The position numbers and the translations under genes were made by a program. The notes beneath the pieces were generated by a model. The model was not told the DNA's origin. It made no database searches and saw nothing but the letters and a program-made list of their open reading frames with translations. From Hyparrhenia diplandra (taxonomy: Eukaryota > Streptophyta > Magnoliopsida > Poales > Poaceae), in the NCBI GenBank assembly GCA_015847255.1, contig JADLZK010010453.1:226653-290652 (forward strand): a DNA stretch of 64,000 nucleotides, in the 5' to 3' direction. How positions within the stretch are numbered: position 1 is the stretch's first letter; the number at the start of each line of letters is the position of its first letter. This document shows, in pieces, positions 23,616 through 35,512 of the stretch.

Positions 23616-23713
23616 GGCAGTGGTTACGCAAGGTACAATGCTCACGGCCTCAAGTATGTACAGACTGCGGCGCAAATCCTCTTAAACAAGCTGAATAGGG
23701 TCTTTCACATGAG
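23616..23713 (+). pseudogene. Orphan exon of an unrecognised host gene
   Basis: A 98-bp open block sits between a good acceptor (TCCATAG at 23,609-23,615) and a good donor (GAG|GTGAGAG at 23,714). It reads GSGYARYNAHGLKYVQTAAQ then ILLNKLNRVFHM. The peptide looks like a real conserved exon rather than random ORF, but I cannot name the protein. It lies on the same strand as the importin, ferrochelatase and enolase fragments and may be another captured piece. Confidence 0.45.
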
Positions 23714-24132
23714 GTGAGAGAGCTTTGCACTGCCGATCACGTAAATCGTTTGACACACTAATCATTTAGCAAAAGTTGTAGGGCAACAAAGGTGTGTTCA
23801 ATGCATCTGTGATACATGTAATTGTTGTTGAAAACTGAAGATAAAACTTAATTTATACAAAGTGCTCGTTTGCGAATATAAATTACATGAATTGGTTGGC
23901 CTAATGAAAATTACTCTAGCTACTAGTCCATCCCTTTTCCTGTTGTATTTCTTGACCCATGCCCTTTCTCTTCGACTTTGCTGACCCTTAGCTTAGCCAA
24001 TTTTGGTTCCCTTTGCCGGCCACCGGCTTTGTGGTGGTTGTGTTGATTTGTCCAATTTGTCTGCGCAATAATATCGCAAGATTTGATGAATATACATACG
24101 TAACTACCTTGTATTTTGTTCATTGGTTGCAT
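23714..24132. other. Spacer between orphan exon and FAR1-like gene
   Basis: AT-rich, no coding recognised. Its right part is probably the 3' untranslated region of the minus-strand FAR1-like gene. Confidence 0.4.
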
Positions 24133-25041
24133 TTAGCTAAAGTTTTCGAGTTTTACGACTTCCTTTTGTTGCTTTTTTGAAGGCTTTGGCACTTGAGGAA
24201 GATGCTTCTTTTCGCATGTCACTATGTTATGGCACGGTTCCGACAATGTGTACATGTAAATTTGCCTTTGGGTTTGCTTTCTCGCATTCTCGCCTACTCC
24301 TATTTGCCCGCCCAATATCCTTGGCCTTCCTCTTCTCTTAGCATTATCGGGATCTTGTAGAATTACTATACCACTTTGTGCACTTGATTGTGAATGAGCC
24401 ATCATTGGTTGATTGTTTGTAGCTTGTGGAACATCCGCACCCCTCTCGCTGACCTCCTTGTGTATCGAGCCATCATTACTTGATTGTTTGTAGATTGTGA
24501 AACCTCTAGACCCCTCGTTGGACCGATTTGTGTTGCTCATCGAGTTTTTTCCTCATTATTTGAGCTTCTTCTAGAACATAGTTGAATGTTTCCATAGTCC
24601 TAGAACCATCTCGAAGCAATAGTGCTCAATTCATTAGACAAAATATTGTGCCTCAAAGTGGCCTGCTCTTCTCGATGTCAATGCATTGGAACAACATCTC
24701 GTGTTCTTAGTTGTTTTCCTCTCCTTATTTTTCCACCTCTCGAATGAAGTACTTCTCATCTAGCTGAGTTATATTGAGGTTTGTTAGCACCTTAATGATA
24801 TGGGAGCATATTATGCCATCTTTTTCAAATTTGCAACATAGACAATTGTACAGGTTTCAGGCAAGTCCAATGTCACAATGTACCTCCTTGTTCAAGTCAA
24901 ACTTTCTCGGCTCCTCGGATTTCATCACTACATACACCTTGTCTTTCTATATTTCATGAGCCACATACATGGTTACGGATGTGATTTCCTTTTGGAACTT
25001 GAAGAAAATCTTTTCGTAGTACGGCTTTGCGACACGCCTTT
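24133..25041 (-). pseudogene. FAR1/MULE-transposase-like gene, C-terminal part
   Basis: This is the downstream part of the gene whose start lies at 31,976-35,230; element Y separates the two. Reading away from Y on the minus strand: RRVAKPYYEKIFFKFQKEIT directly continues the transposase-side sequence. Then after frame breaks comes CCKFEKDGIICSHIIKVL, a SWIM zinc finger (CxC...CxH). Then follow QDPDNAKRRGRPRILGG, the basic GRPR-type block common before the C-terminal knuckle, and remains of a zinc knuckle (PCHNIVTCEKK) in a shifted frame. The stop is at about 24,133. The SWIM finger and GRP block are typical of FAR1/FRS proteins and the MULE transposases they derive from. Several frameshifts make it non-functional as read. 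Confidence 0.78.
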
Positions 25042-25042
25042 T

Positions 25043-26704
25043 TGTTGCGTTTCCTAAGCGCAAGTGCCAAAAAAGGCAAGAGCCTTTAGGAACCACAGGT
25101 TGACTTCCCACAATGACTTTGCCGGAATTGTTACATTCCGGCCTACCATCGCCACGGGATGTCGTGGTGATACGTAGCTTTTGAGAACAAGTCATAGCGC
25201 CGCGGAAATACCGTTGTAGCATTTCAGGAGATATTCGAGGGTATCGTTATTTATATTTTCCCAAAGGAAGGCATAGTGTAGGACTCTAGCGGGGGCATGA
25301 ACAAGGCGACATGTCTATGCGAGTTGACCAATACTCAATACTGGGGGGGTAAGTCATGATAGTTTAAGATAGTGTGACACACACTTGGGCCAACCTCAAG
25401 GATAAAAGGAAAATAAATAATAAAGAATATTCCTAAGTGGGGCGGGCATTCTAAAGTAGTTGTGCAAAGAACAAGTTAATAATCATGCAAACATAGATGA
25501 CTAGAGTTTTAGGTCGAGAGTGAGATGGACGGGGAGACCTCAGGAGCATCCGCCCTAAAAGGAAGGCATTTACGAACTCCTACAAAGACACACACGAGCG
25601 TGGGGATTTCAAAGGGACGGTCAAGGCTTGTCACGACCAAGCCGCCTACCCCCTCAACCGTGGCATGCACTCATATTCGAAGGATACGGCATCCGGACAC
25701 CACGTCCGCATACTGGGACACTACTCATGTCCCCCCATGGCCCCCACCCACGGATGGACGGAATAGGACACGAGCAAGCCCGAAGGACACAACGAACCGC
25801 CACCTCGGCACAACTCATACTCTACTCAAATACATGGCATGAATGGTTAGGTCCTAAGTTCTATCACGACTAATCACGACATAGGAACTATAGTCTAGTT
25901 CTTCTATTATGATGGTGTGTCGAGAACAACATGTCAAGAATATAACATGTAAATACTCTAGCTCTATTGCACAAGCATATGAGATCAAGACTTGAGGATA
26001 AACCATAAATGTATTCATACCGAATATTCCTTCTCCCAAGTACAAGCTCTCCAATGAAGCTTAACCTTGCTCCAAATACTACTAAAGACTAAAAAGAACT
26101 AGAGAAGTGGAGAAGTAGAGAGGAGAGGAGAAGAAGGGTAGAAAGTGAGGAGGCTCCAAATGGTGTGTGTTGAGAGAGGGAGAGAGGGGGCCTACTTATA
26201 CACTTGGAGAGGGGCCTAAGTGCTAAATTACACCAAAATCGACACAGTAAACCTTCCTAATGTGCGCAAACCGATCAACTAAGGGCGGGAAACCCCGTTT
26301 GGAAGGTGCACGAACCGCCTCCCAGGTGGGGCGAACTCGCCTCGGGGGGGTGCGGCCACCACCGCCGGGTGTGCGCGCACCCCCCCAGGCTCGGCCTGGC
26401 CCGGGTCTTGGTGGGGTGTCGTCTCCCGTCCTGAAAAGTTGTGGGCCGGGCTTTGCTCGGCCCAGATTTGATGTTTTGGGTCGATTTGCTCTTGGGCTTG
26501 AGTTTTGCAATTATGCGCTTTCCCGGATGGCGTACTTTGGTCGATTTTCCACTTGCTTTTTATTATAACTCTGCAAAATAAAATACAAGACACTACAAGT
26601 GGAATTTATTAGTGATAAATGTATATGAGTATGATAATGTATGGTTTCACCCCCTTTATGGTAGGATGTTGACGTTAAAAATGCGTCGTTAGTGACCGTC
26701 AACA
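25043..26704 (-). repeat. 3' LTR of element Y
   Basis: Starts TGTTGCGTTTCCTAAGCGC and ends GTGACCGTCAACA; pairs with 30,314-31,970. One extra T separates it from the CCTTT duplication. Confidence 0.86.
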
Positions 26705-27714
26705 AACTCTCCCAAGCTTACCCTTTGCGCGTCCTCGAGCAAAAAGAGATAAGTACTTGGTTGTTGATCGGGAGTTGCTACTATGCCGATTAGATTTCAC
26801 AAGTGCCGGGGTTATAATAAGATTTTCTACTAGAGTTTGAATAAAAGCGACTCATCTTTTTCCCACCCTTTATTACCTTTCATCGTAGCGGGGCTTTTTA
26901 GCTTTTCTCAAAGCCTTGGGCGGTTGCCGAGATAGAACGGTTATAATGAAATGCTTATCATTCATCCTTTTGATCAACTTTTTATCCAGGATTTATTTAT
27001 TATTATTATTCTTTTCGAGAAAGAAGGGGCTTTATTGCTATATCTCTTTTTTTTTAGAGATGTGGGCTCTACTCGCCCTCGGACACTTGTCCATTTTTCA
27101 TCTCATTTTTTTTTTTCTTTTTTTAGCATAGCCCACATCATTTCTCTTTTTCAAAGTAGATTCCCGGATGCCAAGTTTCTCTTTTTGGACGAAATCATAG
27201 CAAATCCATTTGCACCATATCATACTTGGCAACAACTTAGACTAGATAGAGCCTATGCAACCCACATGAATCGGTTTTTTTTCGGGATGAGTTTTTTTAG
27301 ACTTAGCCACTGAATCCAAACTTTAGAGAAATTCGAATTATAAACTAGGGCACAGGCAAAGCATAAAGACGAATAACTATTCATCATTTCAACAAGGGAA
27401 TAAATCTAAACATTTTCATAGCTCATATATATAGGAATGAAATTTGTCTTTTTTAGCGTAACTCAACATTTCATAAGATAGAGAATATGATCAAAATGTG
27501 AGATACAAGTTACCTTTCTTGGAGTCCTCCCCCAAGCTAGCCTTTTGCTTACCTTTTTATGGTTCGCTTAGCTTGAGCATAATGATCCGAGTTGTGCTGG
27601 TGGCGTGGTTAGAGCTCCCCCAAGCTTGTCTTTTGATGTCATCAAAGTAACAGGACAAAATCTTGGGGTTGAAAGGTTTATCTCCTCTCTTCTTCTTCTC
27701 TTCTCTACCCTCTC

Positions 27715-27751
<37 letters not shown>

Positions 27752-28201
27752 TTTTTTTGTTAACCCTGTTGTCATCTTTCAAGACTTACCCTTATGGATT
27801 TTGATAAATTCTGCGGGGGGTTAGTCCATATGATCGACCAAAATCTACACTAGCAATTTTAGGTTCAATAACCGGACTTCGACTCCATGTCTAATCGATC
27901 AAGGTAGACTTTTTGACCTAAGCACCATGCTCAATTCAAACGCCTATGGAAGTATGATCATACGTATAACCAAAACTTCCAAACCAAGACATGCCAAAAT
28001 AGAAAGAGGAAGCATGCATTGATAAACAAGATTCATCCAACAGAGGTAAACAATTTTATTCTTATTTATTTATTTTTTTTCGTAAGCATCATGGAGTTAT
28101 TCTTTGGGAGATTATTATTGTAAAATAAAAAGATAACTACCGATTTACCTTCGGCAAGGGGCTCTCCTTTTAAAGTCCAACGAGCGAGGACTCTTCTCCA
28201 T
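26705..28201 (-). other. 3' region of element Y
   Basis: A polypurine tract (minus strand GGTAAGCTTGGGAGAGTT) lies next to the 3' LTR. The block 'ctctactcgccctcggacacttgtccat' (about 27,067-27,094) is shared with X. A TTA trinucleotide repeat of about 10 units fills 27,719-27,751, followed by a T run. No coding recognised. Confidence 0.55.
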
Positions 28202-28890
28202 TCATTTAGTGCTTGATGGAGTGTTACCCGTATCGAGAGAAGTGGATGCGGATGTCGCCCCTTCTCGCATGCGCCATGCACGCTTAACACTTTGTGGCTT
28301 TACCTTCTTGGGCTGCTTGTTTTTAGCATTCTTATGCTTGTTGAACCCATTGAATGTGCATCTCATTGTTTGGCCCTGCATATGGAAGCTAGCATGCCCT
28401 GATCCCACGTGCAAAACTGCATTTGTAGTGTTAAGAAATGGTCTCCCAAGGATTGGGGCAGCTCTCTCGTTGTGACCCATGTCTAGGATGACAAAGTCCG
28501 TCGGGATGTATGCTTCTCGGATTTTTACTATAGCGTCTGAGCTACTCCCTCCGGTTTCCTTAGTGATAGGTCCGCCATCTGCAGTTCAAAATGTACAGGG
28601 GGACAAAGGTCCACCTAGTACTTCATCATATGTTACCTTGGACATGATGTTTATGCTTGATCCAAGGTCGCGAGAGAAGGCATCCTCGAAGACATGCGGG
28701 CCAAGCGAGCATGTGATTGTCGGGCGCGCCGGGGTCCTCCTTCTTGATAATGAGTGGTGGCTCGGTAGGAGACTTGTTTTCTTCCGACATAGAGGCTTAC
28801 CAGGCCTTGTTGAGACCATTTTAATAGATTCAAGAGAAATTTTGGGTTGCCCCAAAACTTTTCCCGAACCGACAACGAGGCAAAGCGTGA
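28202..28890 (-). pseudogene. Protease-like segment of element Y with basic tail and stop
   Basis: The active-site region reads DLGSSINIMSKVTYDE (D-L-G-S, where retroviral-type proteases have D-S/T-G-A). The downstream block ILGRPFLNTTNAVLHVGSG and FHMQGQTMRCTFNG follow, then a Lys-rich tail (NKHKNAKNKQPKKVKPQSVK) and a stop near 28,202. This is the same end point as in element X. The two copies having the same end suggests an old pol-less lineage rather than separate deletions. Confidence 0.68.
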
Positions 28891-28899
28891 GTAAAAAGC

Positions 28900-30186
28900 G
28901 AGCTAATTGGGTTTCTATCATTTTATTAAAGCTCGGTTGTCTTTCATAAGAAGAAGTTAAACTTTTAATTTTGAAAATCATGTTTTCAATTATTTTATCA
29001 TTAAGCATCAACTTCTTTGAAAGTTCTTCAATTATTTTTGCTTGGTCTAAGACCAAGTTTTCCAAGGAGAGAGGATTCGAATTGTACCTTGAGTTTGAAT
29101 TACCTCCTTGGTTTTGTGGGCGCGGCCGGTTGTTCCACCCATTATGGTCTCCTTCCGACCGGAACCCGTTGTTGATGTGAGTAACGTCTTCACGGGTTTC
29201 AAAGGCGATCGTTCCCTGAATGGCCAACATTACCACAGACTTCACATGTTACGTGTGAGTCTATGGCCTTAACTTGATGTCGTAAGTTTTTCTTCTTCTT
29301 GATTGGCACACTTGTCAAGTTCTTTCAATAGGAGATCCATTGTAGCGGGCATGTCCGTCTCCTCCACGATGCGCATGCTATCTTCTTGTTTGCCAAGACT
29401 TTCCTCCCCCAAGCTTGATTGGATACTATTTTTCTCCATAAGAGCTGTTGCTCTATTGATGGTGAGGGAGAGGAAGGCACCTCCGGCGATGGCATCAATG
29501 TGCTCTTTTGACATGGGTGTTAACCCATTGTAGGATGCATCACGAGCCATTTCTCCATCCCATGGTGCGGGCATGCTTGAATGTACTCTTGTAGCCTTTC
29601 CCATGCCGCAGGTATGGGTTCCATGGTATTCTGCTGGAAGTTGGCAATTCTTCCCCTCAGGGTGTGAGTTTTACTCATGGGGAAGAATTTAGTGAGGAAC
29701 GCCGTGGAACATTTGTCCCACGTGTTGGCGACTTCCGTCTCTTTGTAGAACCATTGTTTCGCCTTCCCGTGATGGGAAGGGGAAAGCAGCCGGATTCTAA
29801 TGGCTTTTGGTGTGACACCTTGGATGACAATGGTGTCAGCGAGCTCGAGGAAGTGTTGCGGATGCGCTTTTGTGTCCTCACTTGGCAAACCATAAAATTG
29901 GTTTGCTGCACCATCTTGATTAGGCCGGGCCGGAGCTCAAAGTTCTCTGTTCCCATGTTGTGGCGGGCCCGCGGGCACGTTGGCAAAAAGAGGGATGGGT
30001 GGTCGCGGATCGACTTGGCCATGAGTGGAATACGAGATGATGCAAGGGTGATTGGTTTGTTTGTCGGCGGAGTAGCGGGAAGACTTGATATGAGTTGGGT
30101 TCTTCCTCGGGGAGTGCCGCCGGATCTGCGATGTAGTTGTTCAACGAGGGACAAACCAATCGAACACTATCTGTCTTCATCCACAA
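28900..30186 (-). pseudogene. gag: Athila-type gag of element Y, frameshifted
   Basis: It starts near MWMKTDSVRLV (about 30,186), then reads ENFELRPGLIKMVQ, PSEDTKAHPQHFLELADTIV and FLTKFFPMSKTHTLRGRI. The capsid-end block AAWERLQEYIQACPHHGMEK (about 29,600) is intact. A helical linker (TMDLLLKELDKCANQEEEK, about 29,330) follows. The nucleocapsid knuckle near 29,245 reads CEVCGNVGHSGNDR: the fourth zinc ligand is Arg where Cys is expected. Downstream come the Asn/Gly-rich NGWNNRPRPQNQGGN and the LDQAKIIEELSKKLMLNDK helix. At least three frame changes occur. The product would be a capsid precursor of the element's own particles. Confidence 0.82.
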
Positions 30187-30286
30187 CGAGGAGAAAACAT
30201 GAAAGATTAGCTTTGCATGAGTAATGGCTACTTACACATACACATCATTATGAACATGTCTTTCTAGAATCTTTATAACCAATGCC

Positions 30287-30305
30287 TTCCCCGACAACGG
30301 CGCCA
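30287..30305 (-). other. Primer-binding site of element Y
   Basis: The minus strand reads TGGCGCCGTTGTCGGGGAA just inside the 5' LTR, one base different from the PBS of X. Confidence 0.7.
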
Positions 30306-30313
30306 GAAATGCT

Positions 30314-31970
30314 TGTTGCGTTTCCTAAGCGCAAGTGCCAAAAAGGCAAAACACCGGAAACCACGGGTTGACTTCCCACAGCGACTTTGCCGGAATTGTT
30401 ACATTCCAGCTACCATCGCCACGGGATGTCGGGGTGGTATTCAGCCAGCTTTTACTGAGAACAAGTCCGCAAGCGCACGGAAATACCGTTGTAGCATTTC
30501 ACCGGAGATATTCGGGGGTATCGTTATTTATATTTTCCCAAAGGAAGGCATGGTGTAGGACTCTAGCAGGGGCATGAACAAGACGACATGTCTATGCAGT
30601 TGACCAATACTCAATACAGGGGTAAGTCATGATAGTTTAAGATAGTGTGACACACACTTGGGCCAACCTCAAGGATAAAAGGAAAATAAATAATAAAGAA
30701 TATTCCTAAGTGGGGCAGGCATTCTAAAGTAGTTGTGCAAAGAACAAGTTAATAATCATGCAAACATAGATGACTAGAGTTTTAGGCTGAGAGTGAGATG
30801 GACAGGGAGACCTCCCGGAGCATCCGCCCTAAAGGAAGGCATTTACGAACTCCTACAGCACACACGAACGTGGGGGGATTTCAAGGGACGGTCAAGGCTT
30901 GTCACGACCAAGCCGCCTACCCCCTCAACCGTGGCATGCACTCATATTCGAAGGATACCTGGCATCCGGACACCACGTCCGCATACTAGGACACTACTCA
31001 TGTCCCCCATGGCCCCCACCCTACGGATGGACGGAATAGGACACGAGCAAGCCCCGAAGGACACAACGAACCGCCACCTCAGCACAACTCATACTCTACT
31101 CAAATACATGGCATGAATGGTTAGGTCCTAAGTTCTATACGACTAATCACGACATAGGAACTATAGTCTAGTTCTTCTATCATGATCGTGTCGAGAACAA
31201 CATGTCAAGAATATAACATGTAAATACTCTAGCTCTATTGCACAAGCATATGAGATCAAGACTTGAGGATAAACCATAAATGTATTCATACCGAATATTC
31301 CTTCTCCCAAGTACAAGCTCTCCAATGAAGCTTAGCCTTGCTCCAAATACTACTAAAGACTAAAAGAACTAGAGAAGTGGAGAAGTAGAGAGGAGAGGAG
31401 AAGAAGAGTAGAAAGTGAGGAGGCTCCAAATGGTGTGTGTTGAGAGAGGGAGAGAGGGGGCCTACTTATACACTTGGAGGAGGGGCCTAAGTGCTAAATT
31501 ACACCAAAACCGACACAGTAAACCTTCCTAATGTCGCATAAAACCGATCAACTAAGGGCGGGAAACCCCGTTTGGAAGGTGCACGAACCGCCTCCCCGGC
31601 TGGGCGGCTCGCCTCGGGGAGGGTGCGGCCGCTTACCGGTGGTGCGTGCGCACCCCCAGGCTCGGCTTTGGCCGGGTCTTGGTGGGGTGTCGTCTCCGTC
31701 TGAAAAGTTGTGGGCGGGCTTTGCTTGGCCCGATTTGATGTTTTTGGGTCGATTTGCTCTTGGGCTTGAGTTTTGCAAATATGCGCTTTCCCGGATGGCG
31801 TACTTTGGTCGATTTTCCACTTGCTTTTTATTATAACTCGCAAAATAAAATACAAGACACTACAAGTGTAATTTATTAGTGATAAATGTATATGAGTATG
31901 ATAATGTATGGTTTCACCCCCTTTATGGTAGGATGTTGACGTTAAAAATCGTCGTTAGTGACCGTCAACA
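30314..31970 (-). repeat. 5' LTR of element Y
   Basis: Partner of the left LTR, nearly identical in AT-rich stretches, with small indels near 30,440-30,480 and 31,590-31,730. On the minus strand a TATA-like GTATAAGTAGG lies near 31,463-31,473. Confidence 0.86.
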
Positions 31971-31975
31971 CCTTT

Positions 31976-34900
31976 CAAATTCATACCTTGTACTCAACCA
32001 AGGCTTTTTGTCTTGTAAGAAAGTCCTGCTCTTGTTGATTCTTTTCAGTTGTATTAGATATTCTTTGAAACTCACTCATAAATCTGTTAATGTTGTACCT
32101 TGGTCCGACATCTAGTTTGAATAGTGCGTTCGTGCCTTCACTCCTTGCTGTAGAGTTGATAAAAGGGAAGAAGTCCTTCTTGAAGTAACATGGAACAAAG
32201 TTTGTCCTATTCTCCCACATGTCAGCCATGTATTTGAAGCCTCTTACGTCATATGTTAGTGGCAACTTGCAGTACAAGTCCTCAAACTCTGTCTCAGTCA
32301 GCGAGTACCTTAGGATGTCGAAGAGATCAGCATGAAGCTTCTTATTTGCCTCTGTTGAGAACACTCTTCCACCTTTCTCTTGTGCTTTCTTCACGATGTG
32401 GAAGAAACAATTTCGATGGATAGTGTTTCGTAGCTTATTTTTGATAGCAACCCTCATTGCGAAGTCCTGATCGGTGATTATAGTTTTAGGATGCTTCCCT
32501 CCCATACAAGTCAGCATAGTCTCAAATATCCACTCAAAAGTTTCCGTTGTCTCGTCCATGATGAAAGCGCTTGATCGAACAAACAGTTGTCCCCATGATC
32601 TGTGATGCCTACAATCGGTGCGAACTTGAGGGAGTACTTGTTGGTGTTGTAGGTTGTATCGAAACTAATGCAGTCTCCAAACTCTTCATAGTATATCCTA
32701 CTCCTTCCATTGCTCCAAAAAATGTTCCTCACCTTGTTGTTTTCATCTATGTCAAACCTGTAGAAGAACATTGGGTCTTCTGCCTGCTGCTTAGAGAACC
32801 ATTCATACACTTGCTTCATGTCATTGTCTGTCGTTGCCTTGTTAATCTTGGTCTTCTCATTGCTGACATGTTTCTTATTGAATGGAGTCACGCAGCGCCT
32901 CCTCTTAAGTAGGATAGAACAACCATGATCTTCCTATCCCGGTAGGTTAACCTTGTTGAACGTGGCGATGAGCTCCTTTTCCATATCTGTCATCCTAATC
33001 TATGAGAACAGCTTGTTCTTTTGATTGTCGCCTGCAAACGCATGATTATGCTCAAGGTTCAACCTAGTGACTGTCCATACATCGTTATGTAGTGTCACAA
33101 TGAATTCAGCGGGGCAATCTGTGGTTTCAAGTGTGCTTGTTACCCTTTTGTTTGGCACCGGATTTGGTGTTGGAGGTGTACCAGATATCTGCTTCTTGTT
33201 CTTTCTGGCGCATTGTACTCTAATGCAGGCTTCTTCTTTTTCTTGTTACTAGTGCTTTGGACACTGGGCAATGCGAGACCTCACCCTCCTTTGCCATGCT
33301 ATCTTTCGGCTTTGGCTTACCGCACATGTTGCACTTGAGTGTTATTCTAGTTACGTTGCCATAGTTTGCATCTTTCTTGTCTTGGCACTTGTATCTGTGC
33401 CACCTGACAATTGAGAAGCCAACTATAAAGGCGTAGTCATTGTAGAATTTATAGGCTTGGTCGGATGTATCGAATTTCATTCCAATGTGAGGGACGAGGC
33501 TGTCAGCATATTCTTGAGACAAGCGTTCTGCTGCCATAATAGTTTCAGTTTCTATCTGAATTGCTCTTAGCTTTTCATCCTCTTCTTCACTGCGCTCTAG
33601 ATGCTGCTCTTCAATTGGCTGCATGTTTTCTTCACATTCTTGTCTTTGCCTCATGATGAATGCTTGTCTTTGGTTTTCATAGGAAGTTTGGTTATGTTGT
33701 TGTTCATGTACCAAGTTTCCTTCATTGTTGGCATACTGCAGTGCCACTCGATTCCTCATATTGCGGGCCGTCTGCAAAGTGTTGTGGTTCTTTGAGGCTC
33801 GGGGATTCTGCTGGTTGTTATGAACATTTGGTTCTGTTTTCCACAGGTAGCAAAACAAGTGTATTGTTTAGATGTTTCATCATGTCTTTGTACAAAATAA
33901 AAGTAATGCGGCATTATTTGTACAAAACAAGTGAATACCTCTTGGCCATTGAGCAAGGCCATGAAACCTCCATTCATTTGTGATGACATAACATCTTCAT
34001 CAATGAGATTTGAAAAATTTGCATGTCCCATGAAATGGTTAATTAGGCTTGTATAGCTTGTTCCACCTTGTGATAGTACATAGCTCGTTCCTCCACGTGA
34101 TGTGATCAAGCTGCAATCACTAGCATCAAGCATTATAATTCAAACATAGATATATTTTCAAAATGTTTAGTGCCTATTTTATGAATCTCACTTCTTCTCT
34201 CTGTATGCCTTGTTCTTGTTCAAAGATGTTGTAGTTCATTGGTGGTCTTTGAGGGCCTGTTGCGGACATGAGGGACGAATTGCTAAAGGAAACAATATTG
34301 GGAGAGAAAGTAGTGTACAAACAGATTCAAGATTAACAAAGTAAGTTGATTCCATTTTTACCTCATGAGTATTTGTTGAATTCAAAATGTTTGATTCGAA
34401 TAGGTAAAAGCTCTCGAGGATTCAATTGAAAACCCTCTAATGGATGTAGCTTTTGCATAAGAGAAGAGCCATATAAAATAGCTTACGATGGACTATAAAT
34501 GATTCATGAATAATTTTGGTGGATATTTTGGAAACTCACATTCATTTCTTCTGTTTCTTCTTCTTGTCCATAGCGGTTATAGTCCACTTGTGTTCTTGAA
34601 GTATCCTGCTCATTACAAATAAACGAAGCATAGTCGGATATCGGTAGTTGCAATTAGGGATAGGCTAAATTTGCACATTTCCAGCACTGCAATTTGTTGC
34701 ATCTTAATGTGCAATAACAAGAATTCTAATTTACCTCATGAGTGTAATTGGGGTTGACAATGTTTGAATGATAGTTGTAGTAACTTTCGGGATTGAGTTC
34801 GAATTGTCTTGCCAAAGCGATCTGCATATAAAAATTCTCATGGATAAGCGAATACCTAACTAGTTTCTTTGAACATTCAATGGCAATAACATGAAATTTG

Positions 34901-35230
34901 TCAAATGGAAACTAGTTTCATTATTTTCAAACCTCATGATCAGTTGTTAACTTTCGGACAATTGAGTAAGTTGGATGGCATTATCATCACTTCCAAGACC
35001 AATCTGCATTAAAGAATGCGGTAGCATTAAAGAATCTGGTTCTTCCATTTCATCAACTCCTTGGTTGTGGACCGCAAAAAAAGAGAATTTATCAAATCTG
35101 CCGTCTTGTTTGTACTTTTTGTCATGTCCCTTGTAATAAAAAAAACTTTGTTTGAAACAAGATGTCATAGTCCAAAAACAGGGACCCTGCGATACAAGGC
35201 AGCACAATACAAAATGACATCGTATATAAA
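31976..35230 (-). pseudogene. FAR1/MULE-transposase-like gene, N-terminal part and transposase core
   Basis: Small N-terminal exons appear to start near 35,200. Examples are GVDEMEEPDSLMLPHSLMQ, QFELNPESYYNYHSN (about 34,820-34,734), one with ATG at 34,269 (MSATGPQRPPMNYNIFEQEQ, ending at a GTGAGA donor) and one at 34,110-33,939. Then comes the FAR1 DNA-binding domain (about 33,500-33,040): SDQAYKFYNDYAFIVGFSIV, KCNMCGK, and TDCPAEFIVTLHNDVWTVTR with the LEHNH end of the zinc site. The MULE transposase region follows: DCISFDTTYNTNKY (first catalytic Asp block), then DETTETFEWIFETMLTCMGG, PKTIITDQDFAMR (second Asp) and NCFFHIVKK. The chain stops at the junction with element Y. Stops and frameshifts occur near 33,020, 32,930 and 32,570. 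Such proteins are either light-signalling transcription factors or transposases, and the broken context favours a transposon copy. Confidence 0.85.
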
Positions 35231-35512
35231 CCTTCGCTGAAGGCGCCTTTTGAAAAGTAACACTTTTCGCTTCGAGGCCGAGTGGGCCGTTAGGCCCTCG
35301 AGGCCGAGACGCGGAAGTCATCATAGGGAGGAGCGAATTGTGTTTGGATTGTCCGTTGTAATGTCCCTTGTCTTGTACTTTTTCTCGGCTTGTAATGTCC
35401 CTTGTATTGTATTTTGCCTTGTATTATACCTTGTGCTTGTCATTTGTTTATGTCCTTGTATTGTCCCTTGTTTTATTTTTTTAACTTTGTTAAAATATGT
35501 ATCTTGGTGCCA
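35231..35512. repeat. Short-motif repeat field upstream of the FAR1-like gene
   Basis: The motif TGTCCCTTGTA or CCTTGTATTGT recurs at least six times between about 35,360 and 35,475, with one more near 35,128. Reverse-oriented copies (ATACAAGG, CAATACAAAA) lie near 35,190-35,215. This looks like the subterminal repeat array of a DNA transposon, perhaps the 5' end of the MULE-like unit that supplied the FAR1-like gene. The 'ggccgttaggccctcgaggccgag' stretch at about 35,273-35,305 is palindrome-rich. No terminal inverted repeat could be confirmed. Confidence 0.4.

Larger units (their letters stand above)
25043..31970 (-). mobile_element. Athila-like gypsy retrotransposon Y, gag-protease only, inserted in the FAR1-like gene
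   Basis: LTRs at 25,043-26,704 and 30,314-31,970 enclose 3.6 kb. The duplication CCTTT lies at 25,037-25,041 and 31,971-31,975. Removing the element and one CCTTT rejoins FAR1 protein sequence, with YEFE on one side and RRVAKPYYEK on the other, which independently proves the borders. PBS beside the right LTR gives minus orientation. Internal order: gag, protease-like segment, then a 1.5-kb 3' region. There is no reverse transcriptase, integrase or accessory ORF. It is related to X, W and Z but its LTR is a distinct subfamily (TGTTGCGTTTCC start, GACCGTCAACA end). Confidence 0.87.

Noticed and set aside
27719..27751. TTA trinucleotide repeat as a functional site
   Set aside because: It is an ordinary microsatellite in the 3' region of element Y.
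28479..28949. 156-codon + strand ORF over the protease region of Y
   Set aside because: Shadow of the minus-strand gag-protease coding.
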